Positions 26,266 to 35,565 of a stretch of DNA of 64,000 nt are shown one piece after another. Origin of the DNA: Loktanella gaetbuli (GTDB lineage Bacteria; Pseudomonadota; Alphaproteobacteria; Rhodobacterales; Rhodobacteraceae); assembly GCF_020531945.1 (NCBI RefSeq), contig NZ_JAJATZ010000006.1:170185-234184 (forward strand). The letters are read 5' to 3'. The first letter of the stretch is position 1; each line of letters starts with the position of its first letter. The translations under genes were made by a program, and so were the position numbers. A model generated the notes under the pieces. It made no database searches. It was not told the DNA's origin and was given only the letters and a program-made list of their open reading frames with translations.

Positions 26266-27759
26266 ATGCAAAAAGTTGTTTCGTCTCGTCGTGCCGATGC
26301 AACCCCGCACGCTGCTTCGCTGATAGAGGGCCTGAGGGATATCGGATATTCCCTCGAGACCGCAATCTCGGACGTCATCGACAATTCGATAACTGCCGGA
26401 GCGCGGCGCATCCGGATCGTGACCGAGACATTTGCAGAAGAACCACACATAGCCATCCTTGATGATGGTTCGGGGATGACGGAAGAAGAGTTGATCGCGG
26501 CCATGCGACCCGGCAGCCGTAATCCACTCGCGTCACGAGATGAACCCGACCTTGGCCGTTTCGGTCTCGGAATGAAAAGTGCGAGCTTTTCGCAATGCCG
26601 TCGGCTGACCGTCGTGTCGCGGAGGGATGGCAATACCTCTGCAGCGGTCTGGGATCTGGATGATGTCGCAGAGCATAACGAGTGGGCCGTCCAGTTGCCG
26701 GATGACATATCCCAAATTCCGGAGGCCGACAAACTGGGTGAAATCGGAACACTCGTCCTGTGGGAGAAGATTGATCGCCTTTCCGGGGGTTTCGTCCACA
26801 ACGCGACAAAACGGGCCGAGGTTATCAATCAGCGTATTGCCGAAACGGAACGGCATCTGCGCCTTGTCTTTCATCGCTTCATGGAAGACGCCAAGCCCGT
26901 GTCGATTTCGCTGAACGGTAGGAGATTGCCCCCTCTCGATCCATTCGCCCGGAAGAATCCGGCAACCATCGCCGACCCGGAAGAACGACTTTCACTGATC
27001 CGGGGAGATGTGGAAATCCAGAGTTTCACTCTTCCACACCACAAGCAGATGGGTAAGGTGGACTGGGAAGATATCGCCGGGCCGGAAGGGCACCTGAAAT
27101 CGCAAGGCTTCTATCTTTATCGCGGCAGGCGGCTCATCTTGCATGGTACATGGTTCGGCCTTTGCCGTCAGTCGGAACTGACGAAACTGTCACGGGTCAG
27201 GATCGACATTCCCAACAGCATGGACGCCGATTGGAAGATCGACGTCAAGAAATCCTCGGCGCAGTTGCCTCCCATCGTGAGGGACCGCCTGAAGAAAGTC
27301 ATCGAACGGATCCAGGACGGATCCAAACGAACCTACCGCAAGCGTGGTCAGAAGCTGGTTGATCACGAGCGTCTCCCGATGTGGCATCGCATCCAGTCCG
27401 AAGGACAGATTCGATACAGGCCAAATGTCGAGCATCCTGCTTTCGCAGATTTTGCAGAAAGTCTGGCGCCAGACCTGCGCCGCGGCTTTTTCAACTGCAT
27501 CGCCTTGGTGGGGGCGTCCCTGCCCATCGAAACGCTGCATGCCGACATGGCTGGAACTGCCGAAGATATCGTTCCTGACCGGGTGGATGAGGACACCTTG
27601 GCGCAAGCCGTTCAGGCGACCCTTTCCGTGCTTTTGGGTGCTCGAAAGGACATGAAGGAAATCATGTCATTGATGAAGGACGTCGATCCCTTTCGGTCGG
27701 CTTGGGATGACACGCAGCGGATCATTGCAACGACACTCGACGAAAAGGAACAGCAATGA
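26266..27759 (+). CDS. GHKL ATPase of the MutL/MORC-like class
   Basis: From the ATG at 26266 (AAGGA upstream) the protein is 497 aa. It has the Bergerat fold motifs: N-box ISDVIDNSITAGA (34-46), G1 LDDGSGM (65-71) and G2 GRFGLGMKSAS (98-107). The middle resembles the S5-type second domain of MutL/MORC proteins (SQGFYLYRGRRLILHGTWFG, DADWKIDVKKSSAQLP). Such ATPases dimerise on ATP and act as DNA clamps. They were described in R-M-linked neighbourhoods with Z1 and AIPR proteins by Iyer, Abhiman and Aravind. It overlaps the next gene by ATGA. Confidence 0.9.
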   Translation: MQKVVSSRRADATPHAASLIEGLRDIGYSLETAISDVIDNSITAGARRIRIVTETFAEEPHIAILDDGSGMTEEELIAAMRPGSRNPLASRDEPDLGRFGLGMKSASFSQCRRLTVVSRRDGNTSAAVWDLDDVAEHNEWAVQLPDDISQIPEADKLGEIGTLVLWEKIDRLSGGFVHNATKRAEVINQRIAETERHLRLVFHRFMEDAKPVSISLNGRRLPPLDPFARKNPATIADPEERLSLIRGDVEIQSFTLPHHKQMGKVDWEDIAGPEGHLKSQGFYLYRGRRLILHGTWFGLCRQSELTKLSRVRIDIPNSMDADWKIDVKKSSAQLPPIVRDRLKKVIERIQDGSKRTYRKRGQKLVDHERLPMWHRIQSEGQIRYRPNVEHPAFADFAESLAPDLRRGFFNCIALVGASLPIETLHADMAGTAEDIVPDRVDEDTLAQAVQATLSVLLGARKDMKEIMSLMKDVDPFRSAWDDTQRIIATTLDEKEQQ

Positions 27760-30491
27760 CCCCGCTTCTCAGCAGCCTGGAAGGCATGACGTCAATGTTC
27801 ATGGCGTCCCAGGCGGGGCCTCATACTGCGCAGTCCATTCGGGACATCATAGCTCAGCTGCGCGAAACCCCGATGTTCGCCGGCAAGATCGAGGACGCTG
27901 ATGCCGAGGATCTGGCACGGCTGATCGAGGAGAAATACGGCATCAGCATGGGTCTCGGAGCAATCGTTGATGCCGAGGATTTCAAACCTTGGCTGAATGA
28001 TGCGCGGATCAACGGCGAGGTCGGGGATTTCTACTGGGGACGGTATCGCCGGCTTCTGGGGCTGAAGGGGCTGCCAAAGTCGGTGATCGACGGCACGGAC
28101 GAGGTCACGGACAGGGTTCTGGACCGGCTAGGCAACCCGAACAACCTCAGTCCCTGGAGCCGCCGGGGCATGGTCGTGGGACATGTCCAGAGCGGCAAGA
28201 CCGCGAACTATACGGGTCTCATCTGCAAGGCGGCGGATGCCGGCTATCGTCTGATCGTGGTGATCGCGGGAATCCACAACAACCTGCGCAACCAGACACA
28301 GGCGCGGATCGACGAAGGTTTCATCGGTCGGGATACCGGGCGACTGGCCCATGCCAACAAGGCCCAGCGACAGAAGATCATCGGAGTCGGCCAGTTCGAT
28401 CAGCGCGAATTTCCGGTATCACTCACGAACACCCTGCGGGATTTCAACAAGGCGACCGCAACGACCTTCACCGCGCAGCTGGGCCAGATCAACGTGCCGG
28501 TGGTGCTGGTGATCAAGAAGAACTCCAGCACGTTGAAGAACCTCCTGGAATGGCTGAAAGAACATTCCGTCCACCAGAGCACGCAGATGGTCAGCCAGCC
28601 GATGCTCCTGATCGATGACGAGGCCGACAATGCCTCCATCAACACGGCCTACCAGCGGGACGAGGTGACGCGGATCAACGGCCAGATCCGGGAGCTGCTG
28701 TCGCTGTTCCATCGCAGTTGCTATGTCGGCTATACCGCGACGCCCTTTGCCAACATCTTCATCGATCCCGACACGGATGACGAGGCGCTGAAGCAGGACC
28801 TGTTCCCGCGGGATTTCATCATCGGACTGGACGCCCCGTCGAACTACTTCGGGGCGCAGAAGATCTTCCTCGACGCACGGGACCAGCACATCCGGCTGAT
28901 CAACGACAACGAGGATGTCCTGCCGATGAAGCACAAGATCGACCATCCGGTCGATGTGCTGCCCGGTAGTCTGGTGGAGGCAGTGCGCGCCTTCATCGTC
29001 GCCCGCGGGATCCGGAATGCGCGTGGACAGCAGGCAGATCACGCGTCGATGCTGGTCAATGCGTCTCGGTTCACGGACGTACAGGGGCGCCTGCGATCGC
29101 GTGTCGCCGATGTTGTCGCCCGTATCCGCGACGCCGTGGCCGTCGACGCTGCAAAGGGCAAGGCCGCGTTGCGAAACCCCGAGATCGCGGCGCTGCATGC
29201 GACCTGGGAGAGAGAGTTTGCCGACGCGGAGGGTGCCGACTGGCCGGCCGTGCAGGCCCGATTGCACGAGGTGCTGGTCGCTGCCCGCGTGATCGAGGTC
29301 AACGCCTCGAAGCGCTCGCAGGCGCTGGACTATGATAATGCCGGGGAACACGGAATCACGGTGATTGCGGTCGGGGGATTTTCGCTTTCGCGGGGGCTGA
29401 CCCTCGAAGGGCTGACGGTCAGCTATTTCCTGCGCAACTCCATGATGTACGACACGCTGATGCAGATGGGCCGCTGGTTCGGCTACCGCCCCGGCTACGA
29501 GGACCTGTGCCGCGTCTGGATGCCCGCCGATGGTGTCGGCTGGTACGCCCATATCCACGAAGCGATGGACGACCTGCAGACACAGCTGAAGCGGATGGAG
29601 CTTGCCAAGGCGACGCCGGCACAATTCGGTCTTGCGGTGCGCAGCCACCCCGAAGCCCTGATCGTGACCGCGCGCAACAAGATGGGGACGGGGAAGGAAT
29701 TCCCGGTGAAAGTCGGCTTGGCGGGGAAGCTGGTCGAAACGACACGCATTCGAAATGATCGTGACCAGCTCCAGCGCAACCTCGATGCGGCGAGAGCGCT
29801 TTCCTCAGCAATCAAGGCCGCAGGTGTGAAAGAACAGCATCCTTCACGTGGAACCCTTTTCAGCGGTGTGTCTGTCGACCTGATCCGAGATTTTCTCCGT
29901 GTATTCCGCGCAGACAGCTCCGATCCCCTTACGGATCCAAGGTTGATGGCTGACTACATCGATGCTCGTGCTGAAACAGAACTGAGCACATGGGATGTCC
30001 TTTTCGCCAGCGCTCAGAAGGATGAAGCGGAGCGCGCCAATTTGTCCGGGCTCGAAATGCGCGCTTTTGGCCGATCAGTTGGCGAGCCGGAGCTTCGCGA
30101 CGGAATCCTGGCGATCAGTGGAACGAGCCGGCGCGTCGGGTCACCGGGAGACGAGAGAGTAGGCTTGACACAGGAACAGATCGACACTGCCATCGCAGCG
30201 TTTCGCGATGAGCGTACGCGAGACGGCAAGGACATTCCCAAGACGCTTCCGCCACGCATCTTCTGCGAGATTCGCGGCCGTCGCCCGTTGATGATCCTTC
30301 GTTTCGTGGACCCTGTGATCCCGGAAGAGCTCCGAGCCAAATCGCCGGGGCTGGTGTTGGCTTGGAGCGTCTGCTTCCCGTCTTCGGACATTCAGGGCGG
30401 CACGGTGGAATATGTCGTGAACACCATCCGGATGAGAGAGATGTTCGGCGAGGAGGAGATCGAGGAGGAGGCGTCTGGTGATCCCGAATGA
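27756..30491 (+). CDS. Z1-domain protein, helicase-like ATPase
   Basis: The 911-aa product has a P-loop GHVQSGKTAN (142-151) and DEAD-like LLIDDEADNAS (about residue 285-295), then a superfamily-II-style C-terminal half (TVIAVGGFSLSRGLTLEGL, MQMGRWFGYRPGYEDLCRVW). This combination is the Z1 domain, found next to MORC-like ATPases in bacterial R-M-related defence loci. It probably uses ATP to move on or remodel DNA. RBS AAGGA precedes the ATG, which overlaps the upstream stop; its end overlaps the next gene by 14 bp. Confidence 0.9.
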   Translation: MTPLLSSLEGMTSMFMASQAGPHTAQSIRDIIAQLRETPMFAGKIEDADAEDLARLIEEKYGISMGLGAIVDAEDFKPWLNDARINGEVGDFYWGRYRRLLGLKGLPKSVIDGTDEVTDRVLDRLGNPNNLSPWSRRGMVVGHVQSGKTANYTGLICKAADAGYRLIVVIAGIHNNLRNQTQARIDEGFIGRDTGRLAHANKAQRQKIIGVGQFDQREFPVSLTNTLRDFNKATATTFTAQLGQINVPVVLVIKKNSSTLKNLLEWLKEHSVHQSTQMVSQPMLLIDDEADNASINTAYQRDEVTRINGQIRELLSLFHRSCYVGYTATPFANIFIDPDTDDEALKQDLFPRDFIIGLDAPSNYFGAQKIFLDARDQHIRLINDNEDVLPMKHKIDHPVDVLPGSLVEAVRAFIVARGIRNARGQQADHASMLVNASRFTDVQGRLRSRVADVVARIRDAVAVDAAKGKAALRNPEIAALHATWEREFADAEGADWPAVQARLHEVLVAARVIEVNASKRSQALDYDNAGEHGITVIAVGGFSLSRGLTLEGLTVSYFLRNSMMYDTLMQMGRWFGYRPGYEDLCRVWMPADGVGWYAHIHEAMDDLQTQLKRMELAKATPAQFGLAVRSHPEALIVTARNKMGTGKEFPVKVGLAGKLVETTRIRNDRDQLQRNLDAARALSSAIKAAGVKEQHPSRGTLFSGVSVDLIRDFLRVFRADSSDPLTDPRLMADYIDARAETELSTWDVLFASAQKDEAERANLSGLEMRAFGRSVGEPELRDGILAISGTSRRVGSPGDERVGLTQEQIDTAIAAFRDERTRDGKDIPKTLPPRIFCEIRGRRPLMILRFVDPVIPEELRAKSPGLVLAWSVCFPSSDIQGGTVEYVVNTIRMREMFGEEEIEEEASGDPE

Positions 30492-31452
30492 CACTCCCTG
30501 GTCCGGCCTCGAGGCGGGAAAGGTCGATACGCGGCGGGTCGATGCTGCGGCACGCTGGAACTGGTTCTGGGCCGTGATGCCACGGGCGGATGCGGCGCTG
30601 GTGCTGCAGCTCAGTGATCTGCCGCACCCTGTCCCGGACCTCCCCAAGCTCAAGAACCTTGAGATCCGTTTCCAGACCCTTCCCGGCGGTCCGATCCTCT
30701 ACATCCGGCTGAAGGACAACGCCCAGATGGAGCTTTTCGAGACGCTCTGTCGCGACGTGATGACGGCGGGCGAGCTGGCCGAGACCGAGGCCGAGGCCTT
30801 GGAGCGCGCCATAGGGCGCACTTTCCGGTGGCATTACCTCATGCGCGGCGGCAAGCCGGAAGTGCTGTCCGAGGAGGCCCAGAAGGGCCTGATCGGCGAA
30901 ATAGAAGTTCTGAAGCTGTTGATCACCGAGCTTGGGCCGAAGGCCGCTCTTTCGGCCTGGATGGGACCGTCCGGCGCGCCAAAGGACTTCGAACTCAAGG
31001 CGGATTGCATCGAGGTAAAGGCTCGCCGCGGCGCGTCCCAGCCATTCATCAAGATCACGAGCGAACATCAGCTGGCCGAGGTGCCTGATCGCCGGATCTG
31101 GCTGGCGGTTCTGGCGGTCGACAAGGTGCAGCCGCCTCATGGCCGGACCCTCACCGAACATGTCGATGCGGTCACGGAACTGCTGGAGCGCAGCGAACCT
31201 GCAGCCGTGATGGACTGGGACCTGCACCTCGCGGACGTGGGTTACGATGCGTTGCATGACTACGACGCCTGGCGCTGGATCGTGTCGGCACCCGAGTTTT
31301 TCGCGGTGACGGAGGACTTCCCCCGCATAGCCGCGCCGGTTCCGCTCGGCGTGTCGGGCGTGACCTACGCGCTGGGTCTGTCGGCATGCGCGCCTTTTCT
31401 TAAGGCGTGGGATGACGTGCGGGACTGTTTGATCGAAGGTGGGCTGGCATGA
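30478..31452 (+). CDS. PD-(D/E)XK nuclease-type protein of the MORC-Z1 cluster
   Basis: The 324-aa product (GTG start at 30478 inside the end of the Z1 gene) contains GLIGEIEVLKLLI, PKDFELKAD and CIEVKARR, giving the E...D...ExK pattern of PD-(D/E)XK nucleases at about residues 141-182. This matches the family labelled 'PD-(D/E)XK motif protein' in such clusters. It is the likely effector nuclease. Its stop overlaps the AIPR gene start (ATGA), keeping the strict coupling of the whole operon. Confidence 0.85.
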   Translation: MIPNDTPWSGLEAGKVDTRRVDAAARWNWFWAVMPRADAALVLQLSDLPHPVPDLPKLKNLEIRFQTLPGGPILYIRLKDNAQMELFETLCRDVMTAGELAETEAEALERAIGRTFRWHYLMRGGKPEVLSEEAQKGLIGEIEVLKLLITELGPKAALSAWMGPSGAPKDFELKADCIEVKARRGASQPFIKITSEHQLAEVPDRRIWLAVLAVDKVQPPHGRTLTEHVDAVTELLERSEPAAVMDWDLHLADVGYDALHDYDAWRWIVSAPEFFAVTEDFPRIAAPVPLGVSGVTYALGLSACAPFLKAWDDVRDCLIEGGLA

Positions 31453-33527
31453 ACGAGCTGCAGGAATATCATCAGAACCTGATGGCCGACATCCGTCGCG
31501 AAGCCGACGCCGGCGGGATTTTCCCCCTCGAAGCATTTTTCAACCTGATGACGGACCGCCTGACGGAAGCAGGAGAACTGGAGACCGCGGATCCAGCGCA
31601 CTATCAGTTCGGTGAGGGCGCCCAGAAACTGCGTATCGATGGATATGCGGGAGATCCGAGGGACAGCGAGGGCGTCCTTGGGCTGATCATCTGCGACTTT
31701 TCCGACAGCGATGCCGTGCAGACCTTCGGCAAGACCGATGTCACGCCCATTCTCAATCCGCTCATCAGATTTTTGAAAAAGGCAAGAAGCGAAGAGTTTC
31801 GAGACGCACTGAACGAAGAAAACCCTGCTTTCCAGGTTTCCGACCTTGTCATCGCTACATGGTCGCATGTGACGAAGGTCAAGTTGATCCTCGTTTCGAA
31901 CCGGCAGTATGTCGGCAGGGGCGATGCAGTACCCCTCGGCAGCATGGGGGATGTCCCGATCACGTGGTCGGTATGGGACCTGGCGCGCTTCGAACGGTTC
32001 GATCGGTCCGGTCAGGCGCGAGAGGACATCCTGATCGATTTCGAACAGGATTTCGGCGGCCCGTTGCCGGCCTTGAAGGCATCGCAGACCGGAGCAGCGC
32101 TCGAAAGTTACCTTCTGGTCGTGCCCGGCGAACAACTGGCCTCCATCTTCGACAGGTGGGGCGCAAGGCTCCTCGAGGCAAACGTGAGAACCTTCCTCCA
32201 GGCGCGTGCCAAGACCAACAAGGGCATCCAGAAGACGATCAAGGATGAGCCCGAGCTGTTCTTTCCCTACAACAACGGGCTATCCGCGACGGCAGACGAC
32301 GTGACCTGCGTCCGCACCCATGAGGGGCTTGCGATCTCCTCCATCAGCAATCTGCAGGTCGTCAACGGGGCCCAGACGACCGGGTCGATCCACAGCGGAC
32401 TGAAGAACGCCCGCGATCAGCTTCGGCAGGTCTTTGTCCAGATGAAGCTGACGGTAGTGCCGCCCGACCGGTCCGAAGAGATCGTGCCGAAGATATCCGA
32501 GTTCGCGAATACCCAGAACAAGGTGAACGCGGCGGATTTCTTTTCGAACCACCCGTTTCACATCCGGATCGAGCAGTTCTCGCGCAGCGTGATCTTCGCC
32601 GCCCGCGAGGGCGAGCGCCATGACAGCAAATGGTTCTACGAGCGGTCCCGCGGTCAGTACATCAATGCTCGCGGGCGCCTGACGCCAGCCCAGCAGAAGA
32701 AGTTTGATCTCGAGTACCCCAAGGGGCAGCTTTTCAGCAAGACGGACCTCGCGAAGTTCGAGTATTCGGCCACCGGGCAGCCGTTTCTGGTGTCCCGTGG
32801 CGCACAGAAGAATTTCGCTGAATTTGCCAAAGAGATCGGCGAAGTATGGGCGAGGAGCGATGCCCGGTATGATGAGCTCTGGTATCGCCGGTTGATCGCG
32901 AAGGCGATCGTCTTTCGTAAGCTGGAGGCAGATGTGCCGAAACAGCCTTGGTACGAAGGCGGCTATCGCGCGAACATCGTGACCTACGCCATGGCAAAGG
33001 TGTTCCACGACGCAACCAGCGACAAGCAGGTGCTGGACGTCGACGCCATCTGGCGGCGCCAAGCCGTCTCGGACGCCCTGTCACGTGCGTTGCTCGTCGC
33101 CGCAGCGGAAGCAAACGATGTCATCACGCACCCCCCGTCCGGTGTTCGGAACATGTCGGAATGGGCAAAGCAGCAAGCATGCTGGTCTGGTCTGAAGGGC
33201 AGGCAGCTCGCGTATGATGACGACTTCGGCAGCTGCCTGACGCAGGTCGAGTCGATGCGAACCGCAGTACGGGACGCGAAGGCCAAGAAGGCGTTGACGG
33301 AAGGGATCAATGCACAGTCCGAGGTGGTCACCCTCGGGGCCGAGTTCTGGACCAGAATGATGGACTGGGGAAAGACCGAACGGAAACTGACTCCCAAGGA
33401 TCTTCAGATCCTGCAGATATGCGCCTCGATGCCGCGAAAGATCCCCGAAGATTTTCAAGCTAGGCACGCCATGAATGTGCTCCATCGCCTCAAGGATCAG
33501 GGTTTCGAAACCGAGCGTTCCTCCTAA
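31449..33527 (+). CDS. AIPR-family phage resistance protein
   Basis: The 692-aa protein has an N-terminal restriction-nuclease-like region (KLRIDGYAGDPRDSEGVLGLIICDFS) and the AIPR core: LFFPYNNGLSATADDV, ISNLQVVNGAQTTGSIHSG and EIVPKISEFANTQNKVNAADF. The family is named for abortive-infection phage resistance; biochemistry is poorly known. It closes the operon and is followed by 347 bp without a gene. Confidence 0.88.
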   Translation: MNELQEYHQNLMADIRREADAGGIFPLEAFFNLMTDRLTEAGELETADPAHYQFGEGAQKLRIDGYAGDPRDSEGVLGLIICDFSDSDAVQTFGKTDVTPILNPLIRFLKKARSEEFRDALNEENPAFQVSDLVIATWSHVTKVKLILVSNRQYVGRGDAVPLGSMGDVPITWSVWDLARFERFDRSGQAREDILIDFEQDFGGPLPALKASQTGAALESYLLVVPGEQLASIFDRWGARLLEANVRTFLQARAKTNKGIQKTIKDEPELFFPYNNGLSATADDVTCVRTHEGLAISSISNLQVVNGAQTTGSIHSGLKNARDQLRQVFVQMKLTVVPPDRSEEIVPKISEFANTQNKVNAADFFSNHPFHIRIEQFSRSVIFAAREGERHDSKWFYERSRGQYINARGRLTPAQQKKFDLEYPKGQLFSKTDLAKFEYSATGQPFLVSRGAQKNFAEFAKEIGEVWARSDARYDELWYRRLIAKAIVFRKLEADVPKQPWYEGGYRANIVTYAMAKVFHDATSDKQVLDVDAIWRRQAVSDALSRALLVAAAEANDVITHPPSGVRNMSEWAKQQACWSGLKGRQLAYDDDFGSCLTQVESMRTAVRDAKAKKALTEGINAQSEVVTLGAEFWTRMMDWGKTERKLTPKDLQILQICASMPRKIPEDFQARHAMNVLHRLKDQGFETERSS

Positions 33528-33874
33528 GGGCAAGTCGGACGTCGATTGATCGACAAACCGAACGGCGAGGCAGGAAACTCCTTCTTGCCCGGATGCTCGT
33601 GCTTTGCGTCATCGCTCAACCATCGCGGTCTGTCAGCCTGATCTTGAGAACCTAAGGCGTGACGTCATTTATCCTTTCGTCCGTGAAATTGTTTTTCTCA
33701 AGGTCGCCGCTTTGAACGATGATCGCTGCCGTTCGAATTTCGTAGCTTCGCTTCAGCGACGATAAACCATTGTTTTTGTTTTGAATGAGCCTCGGTTTCG
33801 GTTGGCGTGAAATCTCCGCCCTCGGTCAATTCCACCCGCCTTGGTAAGCTGGGTTATCGAAACGAGGATCGGCC
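33528..33874. other. Non-coding stretch upstream of mobilization genes, possible oriT
   Basis: No gene is seen. The left part is GC-rich, the middle AT-rich. Its position directly in front of the mobilization pair makes it the best place for an origin of transfer, but I cannot identify a nic site. GAGGATC before 33875 is the ribosome site. Confidence 0.35.
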
Positions 33875-34177
33875 ATGCCCGCGAAAACCATCTCCTACAC
33901 GATCCGCCAAGCCCCTGAGGTCGCCGCCCGGATCGACGACATGGCGAAGTTGAACGGGTTCGCCACGCGCGCGAAATTCATGACGCATGCGGCTTTGACC
34001 TACGGCGGCGGGGATGAGGCCATCGTCGCAGAACTGTCCCGCATCAGCTACGCGCTGCATCAGATCGACCGCGCGGCCGCGGGCCGTCTGCATCTCGTGA
34101 AGCCGCGCGACATCGCGGACATCGGTCGCCGCGCAAGGGCTGCACTGAGCGCCATCATCGCCAGGAACGCCGGATGA
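33875..34177 (+). CDS. Mobilization accessory protein (ribbon-helix-helix, MobC-like)
   Basis: The 100-aa product (MPAKTISYTIRQAPEVAARIDDMAKLNGF...) has a beta strand followed by two helices at its N-terminus, as in relaxosome RHH proteins, then a helical tail. It overlaps the relaxase start by ATGA. Such proteins bind oriT and help the relaxase. Identification rests on this pairing and the fold pattern. Confidence 0.65.
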   Translation: MPAKTISYTIRQAPEVAARIDDMAKLNGFATRAKFMTHAALTYGGGDEAIVAELSRISYALHQIDRAAAGRLHLVKPRDIADIGRRARAALSAIIARNAG

Positions 34178-35565
34178 GACGCTACACGACTTTTCCATCC
34201 CAGGCTTTCCCGATCCTCTCTTACCTGTCGAAGGACGGCCAGATCCTCTCCGGGTCGATGCCGGTCCACACGTTGCGGCAGGCCTGCGACATGCTCCGGC
34301 CGTTCGAAGCCCCTCAGGGCGCGGGGCTTGTCCACATGACGCTGTCGATGCCCGTCGGTCGCACCCTGACCGACGACGTCTGGCTCGCCGTCGCACGGCG
34401 GGTTCTGATCGCCAGCGGACTGCCGTCCGAGATCGTTCCGTGGATCATGTTTGGCAGGGAGGCCACACACTGTGATCACATCCACATCGTCGCCGCGCTT
34501 CAGACGTTCACTGGTCGGCATCTCGAGATCGCGACGTCGGTCCGCGAAACGGATCGCATCGAGCGCGACGTGTGCCAACTGCTCGGCTTGCCCGACCCTT
34601 CGTGGCGTCCCGACCCGGAGATGGTTCTGGCACCTCCCATCACAGTTCGAGCGCGGCGGAAATCCGGACAGGCGGCATGGTTCGCGGGCGACCTGAACGC
34701 GGTCATGTCCAAGGCCCGACCTGCCAGCCTCTCTGCGCTCAACGACGTCCTTCGGGCACGAGGCTCCCCTTGGTCGCTGACCTTGTCCGAGAACAGCCCG
34801 GGAATGCTGATTCCGCGCAACGTCCTGACCGGCAAGACTATCAACCCGAGGCTCGCGGGCAGCGCATACTCGTCTGTGCTGATTTTGAATCGTCTTGCAC
34901 TGGCCGCGCGCATTCGAGCGGTGGCGCTGACGGTATTCCTGCGCCGTGTCGCCGAGGCGATCCGCAACCTCCCTGAACTGACGCACACCTTGAAAGGACC
35001 CTCGCATGACAGACCTGAATACGGGCCACGGCCGCACGCACGCGATGCTCGACAAGACGCGCGAGGACGTGCGGCGGTTGCACCCGCTGTTGCAGCTCCT
35101 CGACCCCGATCAGGCGGACATTACGACCGAGTTCGCGGTCAGGTTGATCGGGCTGCTGGTCGAAGTCGAAGATCGGCTGACGGAACAGACCGCAGCGTTC
35201 ATGGCACAAACGGCGGAAATGTCCGGCCTGCGGTCGCAGCTGGACGACCTCCAGGCAGACATGGCCTTCCTGATGGGGAGCGGCGATCCCGTGGAGGGTG
35301 GGTCACGCTGATCTATCGGCTCGCCCGGCGCGGCAGCCTGCACCTGCGGCACCGTTTCGTCGCGGATGGCTCCGCAATTATGCTCATGGGGAAAAGCGGA
35401 GAACGCGCGATCCTCGACATGGCAGAGACAGTCATTATCACCGGTGACGACATCCCGCTTGGCCCATGGCGCGACCTCCTTGATCGCCTTGTCCGAGATG
35501 CCGGCTGCACGATTGACCTGATCCCGGATGCCGTCACGCAGAACGACGACCCGACGCTCGTGTGA
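34174..35565 (+). CDS. Relaxase (MobA/VirD2-like), reading frame continues through two downstream genes
   Basis: The relaxase part covers about residues 1-275. Its core is MTLSMPVGRTLTDDVWLAVARRV and FGREATHCDHIHIVAAL, where the histidines form the metal site of HUH relaxases. A tyrosine lies at residue 4. The frame has no stop until 35565. From about 35000 the translation becomes arginine/proline/glycine-rich and looks like a shadow of the gene at 35006-35311, then regains coding character from 35308. TGA codons exist one frame over at 34979 and 34991, just before the next gene, so the ancestral stop was probably there and a frameshift has merged the frames. The true product could be about 270-280 aa or 463 aa. 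Confidence 0.65.
   Translation: MRRYTTFPSQAFPILSYLSKDGQILSGSMPVHTLRQACDMLRPFEAPQGAGLVHMTLSMPVGRTLTDDVWLAVARRVLIASGLPSEIVPWIMFGREATHCDHIHIVAALQTFTGRHLEIATSVRETDRIERDVCQLLGLPDPSWRPDPEMVLAPPITVRARRKSGQAAWFAGDLNAVMSKARPASLSALNDVLRARGSPWSLTLSENSPGMLIPRNVLTGKTINPRLAGSAYSSVLILNRLALAARIRAVALTVFLRRVAEAIRNLPELTHTLKGPSHDRPEYGPRPHARDARQDARGRAAVAPAVAAPRPRSGGHYDRVRGQVDRAAGRSRRSADGTDRSVHGTNGGNVRPAVAAGRPPGRHGLPDGERRSRGGWVTLIYRLARRGSLHLRHRFVADGSAIMLMGKSGERAILDMAETVIITGDDIPLGPWRDLLDRLVRDAGCTIDLIPDAVTQNDDPTLV
35006..35311 (+). CDS. Small coiled-coil protein of the mobilization cassette
   Basis: The 101-aa product has an AAAGGA ribosome site (34994-34998 region) before the ATG at 35006 and strong GC third-position bias. 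The C-terminal half (VEVEDRLTEQTAAFMAQTAEMSGLRSQLDD spread over about 30 residues) predicts a coiled coil. It overlaps the extended relaxase frame in another phase. The stop TGA overlaps a CTG that may start the next gene. Function unknown. Confidence 0.6.
   Translation: MTDLNTGHGRTHAMLDKTREDVRRLHPLLQLLDPDQADITTEFAVRLIGLLVEVEDRLTEQTAAFMAQTAEMSGLRSQLDDLQADMAFLMGSGDPVEGGSR
35308..35565 (+). CDS. Small hypothetical protein, probable CTG start
   Basis: An 85-aa coding segment reads IYRLARRGSLHLRHRF..., with GGAGGGT at 35293-35299 spaced 8 nt from CTG at 35308, which overlaps the previous stop (CTGA). No ATG, GTG or TTG lies near; the first in-frame ATG is 35380. It shares the phase of the relaxase frame, so it may instead be the C-terminal part of a 463-aa fusion. 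It ends one base before the integrase stop on the other strand. Confidence 0.45.
   Translation: MIYRLARRGSLHLRHRFVADGSAIMLMGKSGERAILDMAETVIITGDDIPLGPWRDLLDRLVRDAGCTIDLIPDAVTQNDDPTLV

Noticed and set aside
28419..29648. 409-codon frame on the minus strand
   Set aside because: It is antisense to the Z1 gene with histidine/arginine-rich shadow composition and no domain.
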